Below are positions 49,607-62,737 of a stretch of 64,000 nt of DNA, in pieces. Positions within the stretch are counted from its first letter, which is position 1; every line of letters begins with the position of its first letter. The position numbers and the translations under genes are program-made. A model generated the notes under the pieces. It was not told the origin of the DNA, did no database searches, and saw only the letters and a list, made by a program, of their open reading frames with translations. The stretch lies in the NCBI RefSeq assembly GCF_041296385.1, contig NC_091034.1, positions 2,988,807 through 3,052,806 of the forward strand, written 5' to 3'. The DNA is from Aphelocoma coerulescens (Eukaryota > Chordata > Aves > Passeriformes > Corvidae).

Positions 49607-51065
49607 GGGCTCGGGTGCGCGTCGTCCGGGCTTGCGAGACGAGCGTGGCTGCCACTCTCCTGCCTGCAGAATTCACCTTACAGCCTCAGGAAGGAGGACG
49701 ACGCGCCACAGTTACTTGTGCTGCTGCTGCTGCCTAGTCCTCTTGCAGAGCTCTGTGGAGGCAAATGCACTTCCCTTCCGTCTCCGAGTTTCGGAGAACA
49801 CGATGGTAGGGTGCAGCGGAGCAGGGAAGTACAGAAGTGCACCGCTGAGATTGCTGTTGCTTACGTGCAGAAGGCGAAGGTGCAAGCCAGCACTGGCTTT
49901 TGCTTCTAGAGCCGTTCTCCAGGAGAGCAGCTGCTGGAGGTTGACAGCGGTAGCTGCGAGGCTGAAAAACAAGGCAGGACGTCGGGCTTAGAAGAAAGGC
50001 ACAGGGGCCACAGTGTGATGTGCGCTTTTGGAAGGCTGCTCGGAGAAGGGGCACTTTCGGAGAGCTTTCTGCTTTGACCTGTGCTCCTGGCCGAGCTCTA
50101 GCTGCTGGGACTCTGAAAGGCTGAATGACTAGGAAAGTGCTTGTGTCCACGCTGTGGATTGAGCACGATCCTTTTTGCAGCAGCGAGAACACACTCGGCC
50201 CACTGGGCTCGTGAACGAGCGTTTACCAGACGTCTGCAATTCGGTGCACTGCACACACAAGCCCGGTGCTCCCCGGTTTCTTTCTCCGCCTGCCGTTGTC
50301 TGGACAGAAGAGAAGCCCAGCCACGGCATCCTACTCGGCCGCTTTTCGGCGTGTGCACTGCCCGCATACACACGGGTGCTGTGCTCGGCTTTCCCTCGGC
50401 TCCAGGCACAAGGGTGCTTTCTCAGTTTTGCAGCGTCCCCGGTTCCCCACGTTGCCCTCGCTCAGCGAAACGTGCCGGGGGAGAAGCACTTGCTGGATGA
50501 GTCTTTCCGTGTGCAAGACTTTGAACGCAGCACCACAATCTGGGCCACGAGGAAGCCTTGATGAAGAAGGTGGTTTTGTCCTGGCACCTCTCTCCAGTGC
50601 GAGATGCCTGCCGAAGCTCTTTGCCTCTTGCGAGAGTGCGGTGGGCAGCGGGGTAAACTGGAGCCGAGAAGGACCGGGCAGACAGCACCGCCATCCGACA
50701 GGTGCTTTGCAGGTTGTGCCGGGGAAAGCGGACTGGCCCTGGCTGGAAGGCGCTGCAGCTAGGCGCTCCCCCAAGTGTCGGAGGCAAAGGCCGCGTGAGC
50801 TTGCCGTCCCCGGCACGGCTCTCTGTGCGAGACGTAGCCCAGAAGCTTTCCCTTTCCATTCAGAGCACCAGAGAGGCAGAATGCAGTGGTACGTATTGCT
50901 CAGGAGGAAAGGGGCACGGCCCGGCCGCGTTCGGGCAGAAGCAGCGCGCTGGAGCGCTTCGCTGCCGGCACAGAGTTCCGGGCGAGAGGCAGACGACCGG
51001 TCCGCCTCCGGGAGAACGAAGGTACGGCGTGCTCGAAAAGGCGAGGAACGAAGCCGCGGAGCACC
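49607..51065 (+). repeat. Satellite unit 35, subtype GA
   Basis: G at 50232, A at 50484. No private change seen. Confidence 0.95.
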
Positions 51066-52524
51066 GGGCTCGGGTGCGCGTCGTCCGGGCTTGCGAGACG
51101 AGCGTGGCTGCCACTCTCCTGCCTGCAGAATTCACCTTACAGCCTCAGGAAGGAGGACGACGCGCCACAGTTACTTGTGCTGCTGCTGCTGCCTAGTCCT
51201 CTTGCAGAGCTCTGTGGAGGCAAATGCACTTCCCTTCCGTCTCCGAGTTTCGGAGAACACGATGGTAGGGTGCAGCGGAGCAGGGAAGTACAGAAGTGCA
51301 CCGCTGAGATTGCTGTTGCTTACGTGCAGAAGGCGAAGGTGCAAGCCAGCACTGGCTTTTGCTTCTAGAGCCGTTCTCCAGGAGAGCAGCTGCTGGAGGT
51401 TGACAGCGGTAGCTGCGAGGCTGAAAAACAAGGCAGGACGTCGGGCTTAGAAGAAAGGCACAGGGGCCACAGTGTGATGTGCGCTTTTGGAAGGCTGCTC
51501 GGAGAAGGGGCACTTTCGGAGAGCTTTCTGCTTTGACCTGTGCTCCTGGCCGAGCTCTAGCTGCTGGGACTCTGAAAGGCTGAATGACTAGGAAAGTGCT
51601 TGTGTCCACGCTGTGGATTGAGCACGATCCTTTTTGCAGCAGCGAGAACACACTCGGCCCACTGGGCTCGTGAACGAGCGTTTACCAGACTTCTGCAATT
51701 CGGTGCACTGCACACACAAGCCCGGTGCTCCCCGGTTTCTTTCTCCGCCTGCCGTTGTCTGGACAGAAGAGAAGCCCAGCCACGGCATCCTACTCGGCCG
51801 CTTTTCGGCGTGTGCACTGCCCGCATACACACGGGTGCTGTGCTCGGCTTTCCCTCGGCTCCAGGCACAAGGGTGCTTTCTCAGTTTTGCAGCGTCCCCG
51901 GTTCCCCACGTTGCCCTCGCTCAGCGAAACGTGCCGGGGGAGCAGCACTTGCTGGATGAGTCTTTCCGTGTGCAAGACTTTGAACGCAGCACCACAATCT
52001 GGGCCACGAGGAAGCCTTGATGAAGAAGGTGGTTTTGTCCTGGCACCTCTCTCCAGTGCGAGATGCCTGCCGAAGCTCTTTGCCTCTTGCGAGAGTGCGG
52101 TGGGCAGCGGGGTAAACTGGAGCCGAGAAGGACCGGGCAGACAGCACCGCCATCCGACAGGTGCTTTGCAGGTTGTGCCGGGGAAAGCGGACTGGCCCTG
52201 GCTGGAAGGCGCTGCAGCTAGGCGCTCCCCCAAGTGTCGGAGGCAAAGGCCGCGTGAGCTTGCCGTCCCCGGCACGGCTCTCTGTGCGAGACGTAGCCCA
52301 GAAGCTTTCCCTTTCCATTCAGAGCACCAGAGAGGCAGAATGCAGTGGTACGTATTGCTCAGGAGGAAAGGGGCACGGCCCGGCCGCGTTCGGGCAGAAG
52401 CAGCGCGCTGGAGCGCTTCGCTGCCGGCACAGAGTTCCGGGCGAGAGGCAGACGACCGGTCCGCCTCCGGGAGAACGAAGGTACGGCGTGCTCGAAAAGG
52501 CGAGGAACGAAGCCGCGGAGCACC
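51066..52524 (+). repeat. Satellite unit 36, subtype TC
   Basis: T at 51691, C at 51943. No private change seen. Confidence 0.95.
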
Positions 52525-53983
52525 GGGCTCGGGTGCGCGTCGTCCGGGCTTGCGAGACGAGCGTGGCTGCCACTCTCCTGCCTGCAGAATTCACCTTACA
52601 GCCTCAGGAAGGAGGACGACGCGCCACAGTTACTTGTGCTGCTGCTGCTGCCTAGTCCTCTTGCAGAGCTCTGTGGAGGCAAATGCACTTCCCTTCCGTC
52701 TCCGAGTTTCGGAGAACACGATGGTAGGGTGCAGCGGAGCAGGGAAGTACAGAAGTGCACCGCTGAGATTGCTGTTGCTTACGTGCAGAAGGCGAAGGTG
52801 CAAGCCAGCACTGGCTTTTGCTTCTAGAGCCGTTCTCCAGGAGAGCAGCTGCTGGAGGTTGACAGCGGTAGCTGCGAGGCTGAAAAACAAGGCAGGACGT
52901 CGGGCTTAGAAGAAAGGCACAGGGGCCACAGTGTGATGTGCGCTTTTGGAAGGCTGCTCGGAGAAGGGGCACTTTCGGAGAGCTTTCTGCTTTGACCTGT
53001 GCTCCTGGCCGAGCTCTAGCTGCTGGGACTCTGAAAGGCTGAATGACTAGGAAAGTGCTTGTGTCCACGCTGTGGATTGAGCACGATCCTTTTTGCAGCA
53101 GCGAGAACACACTCGGCCCACTGGGCTCGTGAACGAGCGTTTACCAGACTTCTGCAATTCGGTGCACTGCACACACAAGCCCGGTGCTCCCCGGTTTCTT
53201 TCTCCGCCTGCCGTTGTCTGGACAGAAGAGAAGCCCAGCCACGGCATCCTACTCGGCCGCTTTTCGGCGTGTGCACTGCCCGCATACACACGGGTGCTGT
53301 GCTCGGCTTTCCCTCGGCTCCAGGCACAAGGGTGCTTTCTCAGTTTTGCAGCGTCCCCGGTTCCCCACGTTGCCCTCGCTCAGCGAAACGTGCCGGGGGA
53401 GCAGCACTTGCTGGATGAGTCTTTCCGTGTGCAAGACTTTGAACGCAGCACCACAATCTGGGCCACGAGGAAGCCTTGATGAAGAAGGTGGTTTTGTCCT
53501 GGCACCTCTCTCCAGTGCGAGATGCCTGCCGAAGCTCTTTGCCTCTTGCGAGAGTGCGGTGGGCAGCGGGGTAAACTGGAGCCGAGAAGGACCGGGCAGA
53601 CAGCACCGCCATCCGACAGGTGCTTTGCAGGTTGTGCCGGGGAAAGCGGACTGGCCCTGGCTGGAAGGCGCTGCAGCTAGGCGCTCCCCCAAGTGTCGGA
53701 GGCAAAGGCCGCGTGAGCTTGCCGTCCCCGGCACGGCTCTCTGTGCGAGACGTAGCCCAGAAGCTTTCCCTTTCCATTCAGAGCACCAGAGAGGCAGAAT
53801 GCAGTGGTACGTATTGCTCAGGAGGAAAGGGGCACGGCCCGGCCGCGTTCGGGCAGAAGCAGCGCGCTGGAGCGCTTCGCTGCCGGCACAGAGTTCCGGG
53901 CGAGAGGCAGACGACCGGTCCGCCTCCGGGAGAACGAAGGTACGGCGTGCTCGAAAAGGCGAGGAACGAAGCCGCGGAGCACC
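52525..53983 (+). repeat. Satellite unit 37, subtype TC
   Basis: T at 53150, C at 53402. It interrupts the alternation between the second dimer run and the second trimer run. Confidence 0.95.
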
Positions 53984-55442
53984 GGGCTCGGGTGCGCGTC
54001 GTCCGGGCTTGCGAGACGAGCGTGGCTGCCACTCTCCTGCCTGCAGAATTCACCTTACAGCCTCAGGAAGGAGGACGACGCGCCACAGTTACTTGTGCTG
54101 CTGCTGCTGCCTAGTCCTCTTGCAGAGCTCTGTGGAGGCAAATGCACTTCCCTTCCGTCTCCGAGTTTCGGAGAACACGATGGTAGGGTGCAGCGGAGCA
54201 GGGAAGTACAGAAGTGCACCGCTGAGATTGCTGTTGCTTACGTGCAGAAGGCGAAGGTGCAAGCCAGCACTGGCTTTTGCTTCTAGAGCCGTTCTCCAGG
54301 AGAGCAGCTGCTGGAGGTTGACAGCGGTAGCTGCGAGGCTGAAAAACAAGGCAGGACGTCGGGCTTAGAAGAAAGGCACAGGGGCCACAGTGTGATGTGC
54401 GCTTTTGGAAGGCTGCTCGGAGAAGGGGCACTTTCGGAGAGCTTTCTGCTTTGACCTGTGCTCCTGGCCGAGCTCTAGCTGCTGGGACTCTGAAAGGCTG
54501 AATGACTAGGAAAGTGCTTGTGTCCACGCTGTGGATTGAGCACGATCCTTTTTGCAGCAGCGAGAACACACTCGGCCCACTGGGCTCGTGAACGAGCGTT
54601 TACCAGACGTCTGCAATTCGGTGCACTGCACACACAAGCCCGGTGCTCCCCGGTTTCTTTCTCCGCCTGCCGTTGTCTGGACAGAAGAGAAGCCCAGCCA
54701 CGGCATCCTACTCGGCCGCTTTTCGGCGTGTGCACTGCCCGCATACACACGGGTGCTGTGCTCGGCTTTCCCTCGGCTCCAGGCACAAGGGTGCTTTCTC
54801 AGTTTTGCAGCGTCCCCGGTTCCCCACGTTGCCCTCGCTCAGCGAAACGTGCCGGGGGAGAAGCACTTGCTGGATGAGTCTTTCCGTGTGCAAGACTTTG
54901 AACGCAGCACCACAATCTGGGCCACGAGGAAGCCTTGATGAAGAAGGTGGTTTTGTCCTGGCACCTCTCTCCAGTGCGAGATGCCTGCCGAAGCTCTTTG
55001 CCTCTTGCGAGAGTGCGGTGGGCAGCGGGGTAAACTGGAGCCGAGAAGGACCGGGCAGACAGCACCGCCATCCGACAGGTGCTTTGCAGGTTGTGCCGGG
55101 GAAAGCGGACTGGCCCTGGCTGGAAGGCGCTGCAGCTAGGCGCTCCCCCAAGTGTCGGAGGCAAAGGCCGCGTGAGCTTGCCGTCCCCGGCACGGCTCTC
55201 TGTGCGAGACGTAGCCCAGAAGCTTTCCCTTTCCATTCAGAGCACCAGAGAGGCAGAATGCAGTGGTACGTATTGCTCAGGAGGAAAGGGGCACGGCCCG
55301 GCCGCGTTCGGGCAGAAGCAGCGCGCTGGAGCGCTTCGCTGCCGGCACAGAGTTCCGGGCGAGAGGCAGACGACCGGTCCGCCTCCGGGAGAACGAAGGT
55401 ACGGCGTGCTCGAAAAGGCGAGGAACGAAGCCGCGGAGCACC
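53984..55442 (+). repeat. Satellite unit 38, subtype GA
   Basis: G at 54609, A at 54861. Opens the second GA-TC-TA trimer pair. Confidence 0.95.
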
Positions 55443-56901
55443 GGGCTCGGGTGCGCGTCGTCCGGGCTTGCGAGACGAGCGTGGCTGCCACTCTCCTGCC
55501 TGCAGAATTCACCTTACAGCCTCAGGAAGGAGGACGACGCGCCACAGTTACTTGTGCTGCTGCTGCTGCCTAGTCCTCTTGCAGAGCTCTGTGGAGGCAA
55601 ATGCACTTCCCTTCCGTCTCCGAGTTTCGGAGAACACGATGGTAGGGTGCAGCGGAGCAGGGAAGTACAGAAGTGCACCGCTGAGATTGCTGTTGCTTAC
55701 GTGCAGAAGGCGAAGGTGCAAGCCAGCACTGGCTTTTGCTTCTAGAGCCGTTCTCCAGGAGAGCAGCTGCTGGAGGTTGACAGCGGTAGCTGCGAGGCTG
55801 AAAAACAAGGCAGGACGTCGGGCTTAGAAGAAAGGCACAGGGGCCACAGTGTGATGTGCGCTTTTGGAAGGCTGCTCGGAGAAGGGGCACTTTCGGAGAG
55901 CTTTCTGCTTTGACCTGTGCTCCTGGCCGAGCTCTAGCTGCTGGGACTCTGAAAGGCTGAATGACTAGGAAAGTGCTTGTGTCCACGCTGTGGATTGAGC
56001 ACGATCCTTTTTGCAGCAGCGAGAACACACTCGGCCCACTGGGCTCGTGAACGAGCGTTTACCAGACTTCTGCAATTCGGTGCACTGCACACACAAGCCC
56101 GGTGCTCCCCGGTTTCTTTCTCCGCCTGCCGTTGTCTGGACAGAAGAGAAGCCCAGCCACGGCATCCTACTCGGCCGCTTTTCGGCGTGTGCACTGCCCG
56201 CATACACACGGGTGCTGTGCTCGGCTTTCCCTCGGCTCCAGGCACAAGGGTGCTTTCTCAGTTTTGCAGCGTCCCCGGTTCCCCACGTTGCCCTCGCTCA
56301 GCGAAACGTGCCGGGGGAGCAGCACTTGCTGGATGAGTCTTTCCGTGTGCAAGACTTTGAACGCAGCACCACAATCTGGGCCACGAGGAAGCCTTGATGA
56401 AGAAGGTGGTTTTGTCCTGGCACCTCTCTCCAGTGCGAGATGCCTGCCGAAGCTCTTTGCCTCTTGCGAGAGTGCGGTGGGCAGCGGGGTAAACTGGAGC
56501 CGAGAAGGACCGGGCAGACAGCACCGCCATCCGACAGGTGCTTTGCAGGTTGTGCCGGGGAAAGCGGACTGGCCCTGGCTGGAAGGCGCTGCAGCTAGGC
56601 GCTCCCCCAAGTGTCGGAGGCAAAGGCCGCGTGAGCTTGCCGTCCCCGGCACGGCTCTCTGTGCGAGACGTAGCCCAGAAGCTTTCCCTTTCCATTCAGA
56701 GCACCAGAGAGGCAGAATGCAGTGGTACGTATTGCTCAGGAGGAAAGGGGCACGGCCCGGCCGCGTTCGGGCAGAAGCAGCGCGCTGGAGCGCTTCGCTG
56801 CCGGCACAGAGTTCCGGGCGAGAGGCAGACGACCGGTCCGCCTCCGGGAGAACGAAGGTACGGCGTGCTCGAAAAGGCGAGGAACGAAGCCGCGGAGCAC
56901 C
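55443..56901 (+). repeat. Satellite unit 39, subtype TC
   Basis: T at 56068, C at 56320. No private change seen. Confidence 0.95.
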
Positions 56902-58360
56902 GGGCTCGGGTGCGCGTCGTCCGGGCTTGCGAGACGAGCGTGGCTGCCACTCTCCTGCCTGCAGAATTCACCTTACAGCCTCAGGAAGGAGGACGACGCG
57001 CCACAGTTACTTGTGCTGCTGCTGCTGCCTAGTCCTCTTGCAGAGCTCTGTGGAGGCAAATGCACTTCCCTTCCGTCTCCGAGTTTCGGAGAACACGATG
57101 GTAGGGTGCAGCGGAGCAGGGAAGTACAGAAGTGCACCGCTGAGATTGCTGTTGCTTACGTGCAGAAGGCGAAGGTGCAAGCCAGCACTGGCTTTTGCTT
57201 CTAGAGCCGTTCTCCAGGAGAGCAGCTGCTGGAGGTTGACAGCGGTAGCTGCGAGGCTGAAAAACAAGGCAGGACGTCGGGCTTAGAAGAAAGGCACAGG
57301 GGCCACAGTGTGATGTGCGCTTTTGGAAGGCTGCTCGGAGAAGGGGCACTTTCGGAGAGCTTTCTGCTTTGACCTGTGCTCCTGGCCGAGCTCTAGCTGC
57401 TGGGACTCTGAAAGGCTGAATGACTAGGAAAGTGCTTGTGTCCACGCTGTGGATTGAGCACGATCCTTTTTGCAGCAGCGAGAACACACTCGGCCCACTG
57501 GGCTCGTGAACGAGCGTTTACCAGACTTCTGCAATTCGGTGCACTGCACACACAAGCCCGGTGCTCCCCGGTTTCTTTCTCCGCCTGCCGTTGTCTGGAC
57601 AGAAGAGAAGCCCAGCCACGGCATCCTACTCGGCCGCTTTTCGGCGTGTGCACTGCCCGCATACACACGGGTGCTGTGCTCGGCTTTCCCTCGGCTCCAG
57701 GCACAAGGGTGCTTTCTCAGTTTTGCAGCGTCCCCGGTTCCCCACGTTGCCCTCGCTCAGCGAAACGTGCCGGGGGAGAAGCACTTGCTGGATGAGTCTT
57801 TCCGTGTGCAAGACTTTGAACGCAGCACCACAATCTGGGCCACGAGGAAGCCTTGATGAAGAAGGTGGTTTTGTCCTGGCACCTCTCTCCAGTGCGAGAT
57901 GCCTGCCGAAGCTCTTTGCCTCTTGCGAGAGTGCGGTGGGCAGCGGGGTAAACTGGAGCCGAGAAGGACCGGGCAGACAGCACCGCCATCCGACAGGTGC
58001 TTTGCAGGTTGTGCCGGGGAAAGCGGACTGGCCCTGGCTGGAAGGCGCTGCAGCTAGGCGCTCCCCCAAGTGTCGGAGGCAAAGGCCGCGTGAGCTTGCC
58101 GTCCCCGGCACGGCTCTCTGTGCGAGACGTAGCCCAGAAGCTTTCCCTTTCCATTCAGAGCACCAGAGAGGCAGAATGCAGTGGTACGTATTGCTCAGGA
58201 GGAAAGGGGCACGGCCCGGCCGCGTTCGGGCAGAAGCAGCGCGCTGGAGCGCTTCGCTGCCGGCACAGAGTTCCGGGCGAGAGGCAGACGACCGGTCCGC
58301 CTCCGGGAGAACGAAGGTACGGCGTGCTCGAAAAGGCGAGGAACGAAGCCGCGGAGCACC
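56902..58360 (+). repeat. Satellite unit 40, subtype TA
   Basis: T at 57527, A at 57779. No private change seen. Confidence 0.95.
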
Positions 58361-59819
58361 GGGCTCGGGTGCGCGTCGTCCGGGCTTGCGAGACGAGCGT
58401 GGCTGCCACTCTCCTGCCTGCAGAATTCACCTTACAGCCTCAGGAAGGAGGACGACGCGCCACAGTTACTTGTGCTGCTGCTGCTGCCTAGTCCTCTTGC
58501 AGAGCTCTGTGGAGGCAAATGCACTTCCCTTCCGTCTCCGAGTTTCGGAGAACACGATGGTAGGGTGCAGCGGAGCAGGGAAGTACAGAAGTGCACCGCT
58601 GAGATTGCTGTTGCTTACGTGCAGAAGGCGAAGGTGCAAGCCAGCACTGGCTTTTGCTTCTAGAGCCGTTCTCCAGGAGAGCAGCTGCTGGAGGTTGACA
58701 GCGGTAGCTGCGAGGCTGAAAAACAAGGCAGGACGTCGGGCTTAGAAGAAAGGCACAGGGGCCACAGTGTGATGTGCGCTTTTGGAAGGCTGCTCGGAGA
58801 AGGGGCACTTTCGGAGAGCTTTCTGCTTTGACCTGTGCTCCTGGCCGAGCTCTAGCTGCTGGGACTCTGAAAGGCTGAATGACTAGGAAAGTGCTTGTGT
58901 CCACGCTGTGGATTGAGCACGATCCTTTTTGCAGCAGCGAGAACACACTCGGCCCACTGGGCTCGTGAACGAGCGTTTACCAGACGTCTGCAATTCGGTG
59001 CACTGCACACACAAGCCCGGTGCTCCCCGGTTTCTTTCTCCGCCTGCCGTTGTCTGGACAGAAGAGAAGCCCAGCCACGGCATCCTACTCGGCCGCTTTT
59101 CGGCGTGTGCACTGCCCGCATACACACGGGTGCTGTGCTCGGCTTTCCCTCGGCTCCAGGCACAAGGGTGCTTTCTCAGTTTTGCAGCGTCCCCGGTTCC
59201 CCACGTTGCCCTCGCTCAGCGAAACGTGCCGGGGGAGAAGCACTTGCTGGATGAGTCTTTCCGTGTGCAAGACTTTGAACGCAGCACCACAATCTGGGCC
59301 ACGAGGAAGCCTTGATGAAGAAGGTGGTTTTGTCCTGGCACCTCTCTCCAGTGCGAGATGCCTGCCGAAGCTCTTTGCCTCTTGCGAGAGTGCGGTGGGC
59401 AGCGGGGTAAACTGGAGCCGAGAAGGACCGGGCAGACAGCACCGCCATCCGACAGGTGCTTTGCAGGTTGTGCCGGGGAAAGCGGACTGGCCCTGGCTGG
59501 AAGGCGCTGCAGCTAGGCGCTCCCCCAAGTGTCGGAGGCAAAGGCCGCGTGAGCTTGCCGTCCCCGGCACGGCTCTCTGTGCGAGACGTAGCCCAGAAGC
59601 TTTCCCTTTCCATTCAGAGCACCAGAGAGGCAGAATGCAGTGGTACGTATTGCTCAGGAGGAAAGGGGCACGGCCCGGCCGCGTTCGGGCAGAAGCAGCG
59701 CGCTGGAGCGCTTCGCTGCCGGCACAGAGTTCCGGGCGAGAGGCAGACGACCGGTCCGCCTCTGGGAGAACGAAGGTACGGCGTGCTCGAAAAGGCGAGG
59801 AACGAAGCCGCGGAGCACC
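58361..59819 (+). repeat. Satellite unit 41, subtype GA, one private substitution
   Basis: G at 58986, A at 59238. C to T at 59763 (offset 1403) turns a CpG into TpG inside the CpG-dense segment. Confidence 0.95.
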
Positions 59820-61278
59820 GGGCTCGGGTGCGCGTCGTCCGGGCTTGCGAGACGAGCGTGGCTGCCACTCTCCTGCCTGCAGAATTCACCTTACAGCCTC
59901 AGGAAGGAGGACGACGCGCCACAGTTACTTGTGCTGCTGCTGCTGCCTAGTCCTCTTGCAGAGCTCTGTGGAGGCAAATGCACTTCCCTTCCGTCTCCGA
60001 GTTTCGGAGAACACGATGGTAGGGTGCAGCGGAGCAGGGAAGTACAGAAGTGCACCGCTGAGATTGCTGTTGCTTACGTGCAGAAGGCGAAGGTGCAAGC
60101 CAGCACTGGCTTTTGCTTCTAGAGCCGTTCTCCAGGAGAGCAGCTGCTGGAGGTTGACAGCGGTAGCTGCGAGGCTGAAAAACAAGGCAGGACGTCGGGC
60201 TTAGAAGAAAGGCACAGGGGCCACAGTGTGATGTGCGCTTTTGGAAGGCTGCTCGGAGAAGGGGCACTTTCGGAGAGCTTTCTGCTTTGACCTGTGCTCC
60301 TGGCCGAGCTCTAGCTGCTGGGACTCTGAAAGGCTGAATGACTAGGAAAGTGCTTGTGTCCACGCTGTGGATTGAGCACGATCCTTTTTGCAGCAGCGAG
60401 AACACACTCGGCCCACTGGGCTCGTGAACGAGCGTTTACCAGACTTCTGCAATTCGGTGCACTGCACACACAAGCCCGGTGCTCCCCGGTTTCTTTCTCC
60501 GCCTGCCGTTGTCTGGACAGAAGAGAAGCCCAGCCACGGCATCCTACTCGGCCGCTTTTCGGCATGTGCACTGCCCGCATACACACGGGTGCTGTGCTCG
60601 GCTTTCCCTCGGCTCCAGGCACAAGGGTGCTTTCTCAGTTTTGCAGCGTCCCCGGTTCCCCACGTTGCCCTCGCTCAGCGAAACGTGCCGGGGGAGCAGC
60701 ACTTGCTGGATGAGTCTTTCCGTGTGCAAGACTTTGAACGCAGCACCACAATCTGGGCCACGAGGAAGCCTTGATGAAGAAGGTGGTTTTGTCCTGGCAC
60801 CTCTCTCCAGTGCGAGATGCCTGCCGAAGCTCTTTGCCTCTTGCGAGAGTGCGGTGGGCAGCGGGGTAAACTGGAGCCGAGAAGGACCGGGCAGACAGCA
60901 CCGCCATCCGACAGGTGCTTTGCAGGTTGTGCCGGGGAAAGCGGACTGGCCCTGGCTGGAAGGCGCTGCAGCTAGGCGCTCCCCCAAGTGTCGGAGGCAA
61001 AGGCCGCGTGAGCTTGCCGTCCCCGGCACGGCTCTCTGTGCGAGACGTAGCCCAGAAGCTTTCCCTTTCCATTCAGAGCACCAGAGAGGCAGAATGCAGT
61101 GGTACGTATTGCTCAGGAGGAAAGGGGCACGGCCCGGCCGCGTTCGGGCAGAAGCAGCGCGCTGGAGCGCTTCGCTGCCGGCACAGAGTTCCGGGCGAGA
61201 GGCAGACGACCGGTCCGCCTCCGGGAGAACGAAGGTACGGCGTGCTCGAAAAGGCGAGGAACGAAGCCGCGGAGCACC
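59820..61278 (+). repeat. Satellite unit 42, subtype TC, one private substitution
   Basis: T at 60445, C at 60697. G to A at 60564 (offset 745) is a CpG transition that breaks one arm of the 6-bp inverted repeat at offsets 744-768. Confidence 0.95.
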
Positions 61279-62737
61279 GGGCTCGGGTGCGCGTCGTCCG
61301 GGCTTGCGAGACGAGCGTGGCTGCCACTCTCCTGCCTGCAGAATTCACCTTACAGCCTCAGGAAGGAGGACGACGCGCCACAGTTACTTGTGCTGCTGCT
61401 GCTGCCTAGTCCTCTTGCAGAGCTCTGTGGAGGCAAATGCACTTCCCTTCCGTCTCCGAGTTTCGGAGAACACGATGGTAGGGTGCAGCGGAGCAGGGAA
61501 GTACAGAAGTGCACCGCTGAGATTGCTGTTGCTTACGTGCAGAAGGCGAAGGTGCAAGCCAGCACTGGCTTTTGCTTCTAGAGCCGTTCTCCAGGAGAGC
61601 AGCTGCTGGAGGTTGACAGCGGTAGCTGCGAGGCTGAAAAACAAGGCAGGACGTCGGGCTTAGAAGAAAGGCACAGGGGCCACAGTGTGATGTGCGCTTT
61701 TGGAAGGCTGCTCGGAGAAGGGGCACTTTCGGAGAGCTTTCTGCTTTGACCTGTGCTCCTGGCCGAGCTCTAGCTGCTGGGACTCTGAAAGGCTGAATGA
61801 CTAGGAAAGTGCTTGTGTCCACGCTGTGGATTGAGCACGATCCTTTTTGCAGCAGCGAGAACACACTCGGCCCACTGGGCTCGTGAACGAGCGTTTACCA
61901 GACTTCTGCAATTCGGTGCACTGCACACACAAGCCCGGTGCTCCCCGGTTTCTTTCTCCGCCTGCCGTTGTCTGGACAGAAGAGAAGCCCAGCCACGGCA
62001 TCCTACTCGGCCGCTTTTCGGCGTGTGCACTGCCCGCATACACACGGGTGCTGTGCTCGGCTTTCCCTCGGCTCCAGGCACAAGGGTGCTTTCTCAGTTT
62101 TGCAGCGTCCCCGGTTCCCCACGTTGCCCTCGCTCAGCGAAACGTGCCGGGGGAGAAGCACTTGCTGGATGAGTCTTTCCGTGTGCAAGACTTTGAACGC
62201 AGCACCACAATCTGGGCCACGAGGAAGCCTTGATGAAGAAGGTGGTTTTGTCCTGGCACCTCTCTCCAGTGCGAGATGCCTGCCGAAGCTCTTTGCCTCT
62301 TGCGAGAGTGCGGTGGGCAGCGGGGTAAACTGGAGCCGAGAAGGACCGGGCAGACAGCACCGCCATCCGACAGGTGCTTTGCAGGTTGTGCCGGGGAAAG
62401 CGGACTGGCCCTGGCTGGAAGGCGCTGCAGCTAGGCGCTCCCCCAAGTGTCGGAGGCAAAGGCCGCGTGAGCTTGCCGTCCCCGGCACGGCTCTCTGTGC
62501 GAGACGTAGCCCAGAAGCTTTCCCTTTCCATTCAGAGCACCAGAGAGGCAGAATGCAGTGGTACGTATTGCTCAGGAGGAAAGGGGCACGGCCCGGCCGC
62601 GTTCGGGCAGAAGCAGCGCGCTGGAGCGCTTCGCTGCCGGCACAGAGTTCCGGGCGAGAGGCAGACGACCGGTCCGCCTCCGGGAGAACGAAGGTACGGC
62701 GTGCTCGAAAAGGCGAGGAACGAAGCCGCGGAGCACC
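61279..62737 (+). repeat. Satellite unit 43, subtype TA
   Basis: T at 61904, A at 62156. No private change seen. Confidence 0.95.

Larger units (their letters stand above)
43771..52524. repeat. Dimeric higher-order run, (GA-TC)x3, second copy
   Basis: Units 31 to 36 again alternate GA and TC three times, 28 units (40,852 bp) downstream of the first such run. No private changes were seen in this block. Confidence 0.6.
53984..62737. repeat. Trimeric higher-order run, (GA-TC-TA)x2, second copy
   Basis: Units 38 to 43 read GA, TC, TA twice, and unit 44 is again GA, so the trimer may continue past the window. Units 41 and 42 each have one private CpG transition. Confidence 0.55.
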
